The notes below the pieces were generated by a model. It was not told the DNA's origin, did no database searches, and saw only the letters and a list, made by a program, of their open reading frames with translations. DNA of 62,515 bases, taken from the NCBI GenBank assembly GCA_951800685.1, contig CATOJY010000018.1:1-62515 (forward strand), in the 5' to 3' direction. Source of the DNA: an uncultured Lachnospiraceae bacterium (GTDB lineage: Bacteria > Bacillota > Clostridia > Lachnospirales > Lachnospiraceae). Below are positions 1 to 7,120 of the stretch, in pieces. Positions within the stretch are counted from its first letter, which is position 1, and each line of letters opens with the position of its first letter. The position numbers and the translations under genes are program-made.

Positions 1-18
1 GTATTTATTTTCCCATCC

Positions 19-56
19 ATATGATTATCACTCCATAAATGTTTTGATAATCATAT
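19..56. repeat. 12-bp perfect inverted repeat with 14-bp spacer
   Basis: The arms ATATGATTATCA (19-30) and TGATAATCATAT (45-56) are exact reverse complements. The repeat lies about 70 bp beyond the stop of the last minus-strand gene of the replication module. There is no T-run on either side, so it is not a classical intrinsic terminator. It could be an operator or a centromere-like or replication site. It does not match the Spo0J parS consensus. Confidence 0.6.
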
Positions 57-126
57 TATACAGATTTGGTTGTCCCATAAAACGGACTATGATGAAAGAC
101 CAACACAGTTATTGACTATCACCATT

Positions 127-780
127 TTATTTTAAACAGTAAATCGTGCAGAGGTCAGCATATAACATACCCTCCCCGCATTTTATCGTGTCAAACAAAA
201 GGCACTGAAACAGTACATCACGCACTCCCTCCAGACTGACAATGCCCCGTTCTTTCTCTGAAAAGCCTGTGCTTGGAATATCCATATCCTCCGGCACTGC
301 CCGCCTTGCCGAGATACAGTGCGTGTAAAGTCCGAGGATATATTTATCTGACATAGGCAAAACGAATGTTTCCTGCCCGTCATACGTTACCTGGTACTTT
401 TCCCGTTCCCCTTCCGGCAGCTCAAAGCAGCACCGCACTGTTTCCAGATAAGTATGCCCGTCAAAATCCGGCTTTATTTTCTTCCCATACCTGCGGATTG
501 CGGAAAATATGTTATTCCGGTCAATAAAAGAACGGGTACGCTTGAAAGCTGCTTCTCTGCCTTTCATATCCATGTAAACATTATTCCCCGTCCCTTTCCC
601 GGCAAACCTGCCATAATCGCCAGTTCGCAACAGGTAGGACAGCACCTCTAACAGCTTTTCCCTTGATGCAATCTCCTGATAAGGGGAATCGCTAAATTCT
701 ATCTTCACAAACCTTAATGGGCAGCTTCCCTTTGCTATCTCCCGTTCCATTGCCCGGTCAATATCCCTCATAGATTCCAT
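127..780 (-). CDS. hypothetical protein of the RepA-ParB-ParA module
   Basis: This is a 217-residue protein I do not recognise. No signal peptide or membrane segment is visible. It is mixed and charged (Arg/Lys-rich N-terminal half) and Cys-rich at the very end (four Cys in the last 30 residues). The start is well supported: AGGAG lies 8 nt upstream of the ATG, and the ATG directly follows the repA stop codon (TAA-ATG), so it is probably translationally coupled to repA. Its constant partnership with replication and partition genes suggests a role in element maintenance, but that is inference. The gene is complete, while the element continues beyond the left edge of the window. Confidence 0.6.
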   Translation of the reverse strand: MESMRDIDRAMEREIAKGSCPLRFVKIEFSDSPYQEIASREKLLEVLSYLLRTGDYGRFAGKGTGNNVYMDMKGREAAFKRTRSFIDRNNIFSAIRRYGKKIKPDFDGHTYLETVRCCFELPEGEREKYQVTYDGQETFVLPMSDKYILGLYTHCISARRAVPEDMDIPSTGFSEKERGIVSLEGVRDVLFQCLLFDTIKCGEGMLYADLCTIYCLK

Positions 781-1896
781 TTATCCATCTCCTTCCTCTT
801 TAGACTGGAACATTCCTTTTTCTTCCCACCCTCCGCCATACATATCATGCTGTACTAGCTGCTGGTAATAGTGATTCATGGTATTGGGCGCATTGTAGAG
901 TGCAGTCACCATGTATGCCCTGATATTGGTTATCTTGGTTGTGGTTTCCTTCATGCACCCAATGACATACTCCAAATGGGAGCTGTTCAGCTTCAGGAAC
1001 TTTGATTTTACAAGCTCATAAGGGTAATCTTCCCCGTTGACCTTTACCGTCCTGCGCTTTACGCACACAATCTCGCAGATCACCTCATAAAGTTCCTCAT
1101 ACAGCCCCTTTTCGCTCCAGTCACCGTATTTCATGTGATGCTCATACTCAATATTTTCCTTGATGATTTCCATGTAGGCAGTAGCATCATCCATCGCATC
1201 AATCATATCATCATCCAGCTTGCCTTGCTTGGCTTTTTCTATCTCCTGATTGGATTGATTGATAGGATTGTTATAACTCAAATCAGTATAATTAGTATTG
1301 TTATAATTAGGGTTCGATTCCCGAACTTCCGCAAGTTCGGTTTCCGAACCTCTTGAAGTTTGATTTCCGAACTCCTGCAAGTTCGGTTTCCGAATCTCTT
1401 GAAGTTCGATTTCCGAACTTCTTGAAGTTTGATTATCGAACCTCTTGAAGTTCGGTTTCCGAACTTCTGCGGAACTGTCAGCAATATCAGGCTTTTCCGG
1501 CTCTCTGCCCGGCTCTTTTGCGGCATCCAGTGTTGCGAAATTCTTCACATAGATAATGTCCGGCTTGCCTAATCCCTGCCTTTTCTTCTCAATTAGACCA
1601 ATGCCTTTTTTGCTGTCAAGCTCCGCAATCACCTTTGCACATTTTTCCCTTGCACATCCCAAATCCTCCATTATGTTGTCAAGTGTGTAATGGATATACA
1701 CCCGGTTTTCTTCGTCAAGCCAGCCATTCTTGATTGATAATGCCAGCCTGTCAAGCATCAGACCATAAAGGAGCTTTGCATCGCTGGACAACTCTTTAAA
1801 CCTTGTGTCTTTTATCAGCAGTCTTGGAACTCTGTAAAAGGAAAATTGTTCCGCTTCGATGCCATAATAATAGTCAAATTTTATCGTGCCATCCAC
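781..1896 (-). CDS. repA: replication initiator protein A (RepA_N family)
   Basis: Likely initiator of replication for a plasmid-like or integrative element. The N-terminal ~110 residues (FDYYYGIEAEQFSFYRVP onward, with the conserved LSSDAKLLYGLMLDR segment) match the RepA_N winged-helix domain. A ~60-residue linker follows, made of a 23-residue repeat (EVRKPNFKRFDNQTSR-like) and encoded by 23-bp DNA iterons. The C-terminal ~150 residues resemble the domain usual in Clostridia RepA proteins and may contact the primosome. I choose the GTG at 1896 because GGGGAGG lies 9 nt upstream and the domain starts at once; a GTG at 1932 would overlap parB. It is the third gene of a parA-parB-repA operon. 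RepA_N origins are known to lie within the rep coding sequence. Confidence 0.85.
   Translation of the reverse strand: MDGTIKFDYYYGIEAEQFSFYRVPRLLIKDTRFKELSSDAKLLYGLMLDRLALSIKNGWLDEENRVYIHYTLDNIMEDLGCAREKCAKVIAELDSKKGIGLIEKKRQGLGKPDIIYVKNFATLDAAKEPGREPEKPDIADSSAEVRKPNFKRFDNQTSRSSEIELQEIRKPNLQEFGNQTSRGSETELAEVRESNPNYNNTNYTDLSYNNPINQSNQEIEKAKQGKLDDDMIDAMDDATAYMEIIKENIEYEHHMKYGDWSEKGLYEELYEVICEIVCVKRRTVKVNGEDYPYELVKSKFLKLNSSHLEYVIGCMKETTTKITNIRAYMVTALYNAPNTMNHYYQQLVQHDMYGGGWEEKGMFQSKEEGDG
1321..1481. repeat. seven 23-bp iterons inside repA (candidate origin)
   Basis: The motif (C/T)CGAA(C/T) recurs at 1321, 1344, 1367, 1390, 1413, 1436 and 1459, exactly 23 bp apart. A typical unit contains the hyphenated dyad GAACTTC-TT-GAAGTTC. 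Because 23 is not a multiple of 3, successive units are read in different frames, and three units produce one 23-residue protein repeat. This points to selection on DNA rather than on protein sequence. Internal iterons of this kind serve as initiator-binding sites in RepA_N replicons; the assignment as origin here is inference. Confidence 0.75.
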
Positions 1897-1913
1897 GCTG
1901 ATGCACCTCCCCT

Positions 1914-2804
1914 CTATTGTTTTTTCTTCCACTCATCCAATAGCTGAATGATGATGCCCTCTATTTCCTCACTGCTGTAATCCTCCGCAAAATATTCGCT
2001 GATTTTATCCGCTTTCAGTGTCACCTTGCGTTCTTTCGGCTTTTCCTCCGTCAGTATCAGGCGCACCATCGCAAGGGTAAGCTCCCCGGTCTTGCCATAT
2101 TCCTTGATTTTTGCCGACTGTACCATGCTGATATTGCAGCTTTTTTCCTCTATGACAGCCTGTACCCATTGCTGCGCTTCCTCCGTCAGAAAAGAAATAT
2201 CCACCCCCTGTGAAAAGCCGAGTTTTTTACTGTCTACCATAGCAAGAAGTTCTTCCGACAGCCGGGAAAGCCAGATATACCGCTGAACCTTTTTTGCATT
2301 TTCCCCGGCAGCTTCCCCGACTTCATCAAGGGTGTTTTTCCCTGACTTTTTTCCCTGATGCTTCATCGCTTCGTACTTCATCTTATAGGCTCTTGCCTTC
2401 TCGCTTGGTAAGATGTCCTCCCTCTGAATGTTGGAATCCACCATGATAATCGTCGCCTCATCATCGGTGTAATTACGGACAATCACAGGCATTTCCTTCT
2501 TTCCGGCAAGCTCTGAACCACGTTTCCGGCGGTGTCCGGCTATGATTTCATAGCCGCCGCCCTCCCTCGGTCTTGCAATGCCCGGAACAAGCACCCCGTA
2601 CTGGCGGATACTCTCCGTTGTTTCCTCCATCTTCTCATCATCTTCCACCCGGAAAGGGTGGTCTTTGAACGTATGCAGGTCTGTAAGAGGTGCGTTGATA
2701 ATCTGCTCTGCGGAGCTTTCCTGTTCCGCAGAACCGCCGAATAAATCCTCAAATTTATCTATCCTGACTTTTGATGCGCTTCCAGCTCTCTTATTACTGC
2801 CCAT
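1914..2804 (-). CDS. parB: ParB/RepB/Spo0J-family partition protein
   Basis: This 296-residue protein is the DNA-binding partner of ParA in segregation of the element. The ParB nuclease-like (CTP-binding) domain spans about residues 35-130 and carries the signature AGHRRKRGSEL near residue 90. The central region (KARAYKMKYEAMKHQGKKSG, then EVGEAAGENAKKVQRYIWLS) is the helix-turn-helix that would bind a centromere site. The start is the ATG at 2804, with AGGAGG 9 nt upstream inside the end of parA, so the two genes overlap slightly and are co-translated. No canonical parS was seen; the inverted repeat at 19-56 or the iterons could serve instead. Confidence 0.88.
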   Translation of the reverse strand: MGSNKRAGSASKVRIDKFEDLFGGSAEQESSAEQIINAPLTDLHTFKDHPFRVEDDEKMEETTESIRQYGVLVPGIARPREGGGYEIIAGHRRKRGSELAGKKEMPVIVRNYTDDEATIIMVDSNIQREDILPSEKARAYKMKYEAMKHQGKKSGKNTLDEVGEAAGENAKKVQRYIWLSRLSEELLAMVDSKKLGFSQGVDISFLTEEAQQWVQAVIEEKSCNISMVQSAKIKEYGKTGELTLAMVRLILTEEKPKERKVTLKADKISEYFAEDYSSEEIEGIIIQLLDEWKKKQ

Positions 2805-3579
2805 CTGCAAGCACCTCCTTTGTCAGAGAATCATAAGCCGCCGCTACTTTCCCTTTTGGATCATGCTTATAAATGCTGACGCCTTCCGCCGAAATCTCTG
2901 CCGCCCTTACCGAAATGGGGATAATATTTGTAAATATCCTTACGCTGCTTCCATAGGCATCCTTCAGCATGGAGCTGATGTCCTTTGCATAGTTCGTCCG
3001 GCTGTCCACCATTGTCAGCAATATGCCCTCAATCTCCAGTTTCGGGTTCATCTTCCGCTTTACCTTGCCAACCGTCTTAATGAGCTGCTGTAAGCCTTTG
3101 ACGGGCAGATACGCCGCCTGTACGGGTATCAAAATGCTGTCGGCACAGGCAAGGGCATTTATGGTAATCATACCGAGCGAAGGCATACAGTCTATCAGGA
3201 TATAATCGTAATTCTCCCTGACTATCTCTATGTATGACCTCAATATCATTTCCCGGCTCATAACATTCACAAGGGAAACTTCCAGACCGGACAATTCAAT
3301 GTTCCCCGGCATAAGGTCTATCCCTTCCTCGTGGTGCAGGATACCTTCTGTCGGCTCTACTTCTTCATCATTGATTAAATCCCCCATAATGGTTGCAAGC
3401 GTGACTTCCAGAGTATCCGGCTCTGTATATCCTAAACTCGCTGTCAGACTGCCCTGTGCGTCCGCATCAATCAGCAGCACTTTTTTTCCCTGTTTTGCCA
3501 GTCCTATCCCTAAATTGCTTGTGGTGGTAGTCTTGCCGACACCGCCTTTTTGGTTTGCGATTGCGATTATTTTACACAT
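2794..3579 (-). CDS. parA: ParA-family ATPase (chromosome/plasmid partition)
   Basis: A 261-residue deviant Walker ATPase that would position the element at cell division together with ParB. The Walker A motif KGGVGKTTTTSNLG begins at residue 11, the A' motif LLIDADAQGSLT follows near residue 35, and the Walker B region LIDCMPSLGMITINAL is near 130. It has no N-terminal regulatory helix-turn-helix, so it resembles Soj-type ParA. It is the first large gene of the parA-parB-repA operon and overlaps parB. The start is supported by the conserved N-terminus KIIAIANQKGG. Confidence 0.92.
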   Translation of the reverse strand: MCKIIAIANQKGGVGKTTTTSNLGIGLAKQGKKVLLIDADAQGSLTASLGYTEPDTLEVTLATIMGDLINDEEVEPTEGILHHEEGIDLMPGNIELSGLEVSLVNVMSREMILRSYIEIVRENYDYILIDCMPSLGMITINALACADSILIPVQAAYLPVKGLQQLIKTVGKVKRKMNPKLEIEGILLTMVDSRTNYAKDISSMLKDAYGSSVRIFTNIIPISVRAAEISAEGVSIYKHDPKGKVAAAYDSLTKEVLADGQ

Positions 3580-3600
3580 GATTCCATTCTCCTTTGCAAT

Positions 3601-3780
3601 CTACTGTTCTTCTTTTACATTGCTTTTCTTAACTTCCACATAAGCCCGGTAATATTTCTTTGTTCCCTTATTTGAGAACAAGTCGGAAAACTCTGTTACC
3701 TCAATTTTGGGATTTCTCCGCAAAATCTTACCGAACCAGTTAATATCATTCCTTGTTCCCATTAGCCTGACTTTTAACAT
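3601..3780 (-). CDS. DUF3970-like small protein
   Basis: A 59-residue basic protein (KVRLMGTRNDINWFGKIL at the N-terminus, then FSNKGTKKYYRAYVEVK). The pattern resembles the DUF3970 family of short proteins found beside ParA in Firmicutes mobile elements; the family has no known function. The ATG at 3780 has GGAGG 9 nt upstream and overlaps the stop codon of the preceding gene (TGATG), a translational-coupling arrangement. Confidence 0.65.
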   Translation of the reverse strand: MLKVRLMGTRNDINWFGKILRRNPKIEVTEFSDLFSNKGTKKYYRAYVEVKKSNVKEEQ

Positions 3781-4247
3781 CAATCCTGTCCTCCAAACAT
3801 GGCGTACAGACTGTGGTTATAGGTTGCGTACTCCGGATACCTGATCTGTATCGCCTGCCAAAAATAGGGTGCATAAGCACAGCAGAACAATTCTTCCACT
3901 GTGTAAAGTCTGCACTCGTCTACCTGTTCCTCCGCATCATCATAATCAAGGACACTCGGCGTACCATTGCAATAAAGGTTGAACGCCATCCTGACTACTT
4001 TTACACTCCCGCTGGTCTGCCAGCCTTCATGCAGGCATTCCGTTTTTACACAGCCTGTCTTAAAATCATAAATGCTTTTAATGTTCCTTCTTGTGTCATT
4101 GCTGATACCAAGACAATATACAAGTGCTTTGTGGTACACGTCCTGATATCTGACCTCTTTCAATTTCTCATAGTAGAATTTCTCATGTCCATCACTGATA
4201 AAAATAATCTTTTTCGCTTTCTCTGCTCCTAACGCTGTACTACTCAT
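3780..4247 (-). CDS. DUF6075-like protein
   Basis: A 155-residue protein of unknown function. The central stretch (YHKALVYCLGISNDTRR, then IYDFKTGCVKTECLHEGWQT and VRMAFNLYCNG) matches my memory of the DUF6075 proteins that accompany ParA/RepA modules in Clostridia. No catalytic motif or membrane segment is visible. An upstream in-frame ATG at 4286 exists, but AGGAGG sits just before the ATG at 4247, so the shorter form is preferred. It is the first gene of the replication-partition operon as seen here and is coupled to the next gene by a TGATG overlap. Confidence 0.65.
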   Translation of the reverse strand: MSSTALGAEKAKKIIFISDGHEKFYYEKLKEVRYQDVYHKALVYCLGISNDTRRNIKSIYDFKTGCVKTECLHEGWQTSGSVKVVRMAFNLYCNGTPSVLDYDDAEEQVDECRLYTVEELFCCAYAPYFWQAIQIRYPEYATYNHSLYAMFGGQD

Positions 4248-4304
4248 TCTTTTTCCTCCTGTTTTGAAATTGAAAAGGCACTCCATTATTGGAATGCCCT
4301 AATA

Positions 4305-4340
4305 TAAAAAATAGGGACACTCTCATTCAAGTATCCCTAT
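4305..4340 (-). terminator. intrinsic terminator at the element-rlmD boundary
   Basis: On the minus strand an 11-bp stem (ATAGGGATACT with AGTGTCCCTAT, one G-U pair) with an 8-nt loop is followed by TTTTT. It would stop transcripts running out of rlmD before they enter the partition operon. A second weaker stem (GGCACTCC/GGAATGCC, one mismatch) lies just beyond at 4278-4297. Confidence 0.7.
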
Positions 4341-4366
4341 AATCTATCAATATATCTGATAGTCCA

Positions 4367-4444
4367 CTATTCACTTTCATTGTCAGGATTTTTTGTGTTC
4401 CCCGTATCGAGGTCTAATGCCACAACTACGGTTACTTTCTTCAC
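4367..4444 (-). CDS. possible 25-codon peptide between rlmD and the element genes
   Basis: A GTG preceded by AAGGA (10 nt spacing) opens a short frame reading VKKVTVVVALDLDTGNTKNP and ending at 4367. The same frame stays open upstream without a stop into the 3' end of rlmD, so this may be the tail of a longer coding sequence whose 5' part was exchanged when the element integrated. The composition (VTVVVALDLDTG) looks protein-like. I do not recognise the family, and the start codon is speculative. Confidence 0.3.
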   Translation of the reverse strand: MKKVTVVVALDLDTGNTKNPDNESE

Positions 4445-4521
4445 AAGTATCTTTTCCTTATGATTTTCACAGATTTTATTGAAACTGAAAAATGTCACAA
4501 AGTGCGTAAATTCAAGGATTT

Positions 4522-6024
4522 CTAGGTATCTTTTCTTTGTATCAACACCACAGTCTCCACATGCACCGTATGCCCAAACTGGTCTACCACTCTTCCGCGC
4601 TTCAACTCATACCCTCCTGCGCATAGTACGCTCAAATCCCGCGCCAGTGTTGCAGAATCACAGCTAACATACACGATCCGCTTCGGCTGCATGGCAAGCA
4701 TCGTTGCAAGACATTTCTCGTCGCAGCCTTTTCTGGGCGGATCCACCACGATCACATCCGGGTGACGCTTCTCTACTTCAATCTGTCCTTCCGACCCTTG
4801 TCCATAAAACGCCGGCAGCACTTCTTCCGCCTTCCCCACATAAAACTCCACATTTCCAATCCCATTAAGCCACGCATTCTCCCGCGCATCCGCAATCGCC
4901 TGTGGGATCACCTCTACCCCATATACCTTTTTCGCCTGCTTTGCCATAAACAGCGAAATGGTTCCAATCCCACAGTACAGATCCCAGACGGTTTCTTTGC
5001 CGGTAAGTCCGGCATAGGCAAGCGCAATACTATATAACTTCTCTGTCTGTCCCGGATTTACCTGGTAGAACGACAACGGCGATATCGCAAACGTAAGCCC
5101 GCCAATCTTATCCTGTATGCTCTCTTTCCCCCACAATACCCTGATCTCTTTGCCCATAATAACATTCGTGCGTTCCCTGTTGACACTGACGGAAATACCA
5201 GCAATATGTCTGTGCACTGCACAGGACTTCCTTTTCTCTTCGGATCTTTTGTCCCAAACCGCCCCATCTTCTACAGATACCACTCCGTCCCCATCCAACA
5301 GGATCTTCCCCAGACGCTCCACCAGGTCATCCTCCGCTGGCAGTTTTTTACCATTGATCACAAGGCAGACCATGATTTCCCCTGTCGCATATCCGGTACG
5401 GATCAGCACATGCCGCACCAATCCAGTCCCGTCGCTTTCCCGATAAGCGCTTACTCCGTTATCCCGCATATACGCCAGCACTGTCTCCAGAATCACTTGA
5501 TTCTCTGGTGCTCCCAGCACGCAGTCTGTATTGGGAATGATATCATGTGTCCGTCCCGCATAGAAACCTGCGACCAAATTCCCCATCTTATCATATCCCA
5601 CCGGAAACTGTGCCTTATTCCGGTAATGCCACGGTTCTTCCATTCCCACAACTGGTTCCATAATCCCATCCAGATATTCTACAGCAAAGCCGCCGATCCG
5701 CTGCAGATTATTCCGTACTTTGGCTTCTTTATAAGCAAGCTGTCTGGCATAACTCATTGCCTGGATCTGGCACCCGCCGCACTGCCTGTGGAATCTGCAT
5801 TTTGGTTCCACACGAAAAGAAGAAGGTGTCACCACCTTCTCTACTCTCGCATACCCATAATTTTTCTTGCATTTAGTAATCCGCGCTTCCACCGTATCAC
5901 CGATGACCGCGTCTTTCACAAACAAGATATAACCGTCATTCTTACCGATTCCTTCCCCGTCATTCCCGATATCTTCTATTGTCACTGTGACAATATCATT
6001 CTTCCTGTACCTTCCCTGCTCCAT
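4522..6024 (-). CDS. rlmD: 23S rRNA (uracil-5-)-methyltransferase, RumA/RlmD type
   Basis: SAM-dependent methyltransferase making 5-methyluridine in 23S rRNA. The 500 residues show an N-terminal TRAM domain (about 1-62), the iron-sulfur cluster cysteines C76, C82, C85 and C168, a SAM-binding motif (WDLYCGIGTISLF), the DPPRKG motif and the catalytic Cys in YVSCDSATLARDL. The C-terminus ends HTVHVETVVLIQRKDT, the conserved segment that integrating elements use as a target in many Firmicutes. Its ATG has AGGAG upstream, and yhaM ends 12 bp before it, so both are probably co-transcribed. Clostridia carry several paralogues of this family, so the exact target uridine is uncertain. Confidence 0.9.
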   Translation of the reverse strand: MEQGRYRKNDIVTVTIEDIGNDGEGIGKNDGYILFVKDAVIGDTVEARITKCKKNYGYARVEKVVTPSSFRVEPKCRFHRQCGGCQIQAMSYARQLAYKEAKVRNNLQRIGGFAVEYLDGIMEPVVGMEEPWHYRNKAQFPVGYDKMGNLVAGFYAGRTHDIIPNTDCVLGAPENQVILETVLAYMRDNGVSAYRESDGTGLVRHVLIRTGYATGEIMVCLVINGKKLPAEDDLVERLGKILLDGDGVVSVEDGAVWDKRSEEKRKSCAVHRHIAGISVSVNRERTNVIMGKEIRVLWGKESIQDKIGGLTFAISPLSFYQVNPGQTEKLYSIALAYAGLTGKETVWDLYCGIGTISLFMAKQAKKVYGVEVIPQAIADARENAWLNGIGNVEFYVGKAEEVLPAFYGQGSEGQIEVEKRHPDVIVVDPPRKGCDEKCLATMLAMQPKRIVYVSCDSATLARDLSVLCAGGYELKRGRVVDQFGHTVHVETVVLIQRKDT

Positions 6025-6035
6025 ATATTCTTCTC

Positions 6036-6980
6036 CTACTCCAGCCTGGTTCCCCGCACATTCGATTCAAACAGCCTGTTAAATCCAAGCCAGCCTGTCT
6101 CTTTCGTATTTTCCAGCAGCTCCGTAAAGGTTTCCATCTTCGCATCTGTATTATCTGCAAAGGTTAATGCCACCGCCTCCACAATGGCAGGTTTCTTCGG
6201 GGACCCGAATTCATATTCCCCATGGTGGGACAGAATACAGTGTTTCAGTTCATTCGCAAGCAGCGCCGGGAAGCCTTCAATTCCTCTTATTTTCTCCCCG
6301 ATCATCTCACTGCCGATCACGATATGCCCCAAAAACTGGCCGTCGTCTGTATAATCATTCTGGGGAAAAAGGGATAGTTCCTTCGTCTTGCCGATATCAT
6401 GACAGATTGCTGCCGCCAGCAGCAAATCTCTTTTCAAAACAGGATACTGGGTACAGAAATAATCACACAACTTAGCAACTGCCAGCGTATGCTGTAATAA
6501 GCCGCCCACAAAGCCATGATGCACAGTCTTGGCTGCCGAAGACTGCTTGAAACTCTTTATAAACTCTTCGTCTTCCACAAAAAAACTGCGCAGAAGCTTT
6601 TTCAGATAAGGGTTCTCAATACTGCCAATCAATTCCAACAGTTCTTTCATCATACCATCAATCGGAAATTTGCTTACCGGAAGATAATTCGCCGGTTCAT
6701 ACTCTCCTTCACGGCATTTGCGGACACGCTTCACATTAACCTGAAAAGCACCCTGGAAACTTGTCACGTCTCCGTACACTTCTATGTAATCTAGTGTATC
6801 GAAATCCTCGATACCCGCATTGTTTGGATCCCAGATCTTTGCATCCACTGTTCCTGTCTTATCCTGCAGAATTACATTCTCGTAGGGTTTACCATTCTTT
6901 GTGACCGCAGACTGCTTATGCTTACACAGATAAATATCGAATACCCTGTCGCCTTCTTTAAAATCCCTGATATATTTCAT
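6036..6980 (-). CDS. yhaM: 3'-5' exoribonuclease YhaM-like, OB-fold and HD domains
   Basis: The 314-residue product equals the length of B. subtilis YhaM. An N-terminal OB-fold (about 1-90, RDFKEGDRVFDIYLCKHKQ and DKTGTVDAKIWD) is followed by an HD phosphohydrolase domain with the metal-binding HHGFVGGLLQHTL and AAAICHDIGKTKEL. The family degrades RNA and ssDNA from the 3' end in a Mn-dependent way. The start at 6980 is chosen because GGAGG lies 8 nt upstream; an ATG four codons earlier lacks this spacing. It is followed directly by rlmD. Confidence 0.9.
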   Translation of the reverse strand: MKYIRDFKEGDRVFDIYLCKHKQSAVTKNGKPYENVILQDKTGTVDAKIWDPNNAGIEDFDTLDYIEVYGDVTSFQGAFQVNVKRVRKCREGEYEPANYLPVSKFPIDGMMKELLELIGSIENPYLKKLLRSFFVEDEEFIKSFKQSSAAKTVHHGFVGGLLQHTLAVAKLCDYFCTQYPVLKRDLLLAAAICHDIGKTKELSLFPQNDYTDDGQFLGHIVIGSEMIGEKIRGIEGFPALLANELKHCILSHHGEYEFGSPKKPAIVEAVALTFADNTDAKMETFTELLENTKETGWLGFNRLFESNVRGTRLE

Positions 6981-7120
6981 ATACGCCTCCATCTAAAGAT
7001 TTTGCATCTTTCTCTATAGTATTCTATGCAATCCCATTCTGCCTTCTTCCTACCCGGCACACTTCTCAATACCGTTCACAGCACAATGCTCCATAACGCG
7101 TCTCTCCAGATAGTAAAAGC

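Noticed and set aside
1278..1526. Second repeat-containing open frame inside repA
   Set aside because: It is a by-product of the 23-bp iterons, which stay open in several frames; repA itself has the domain similarity and ribosome site.
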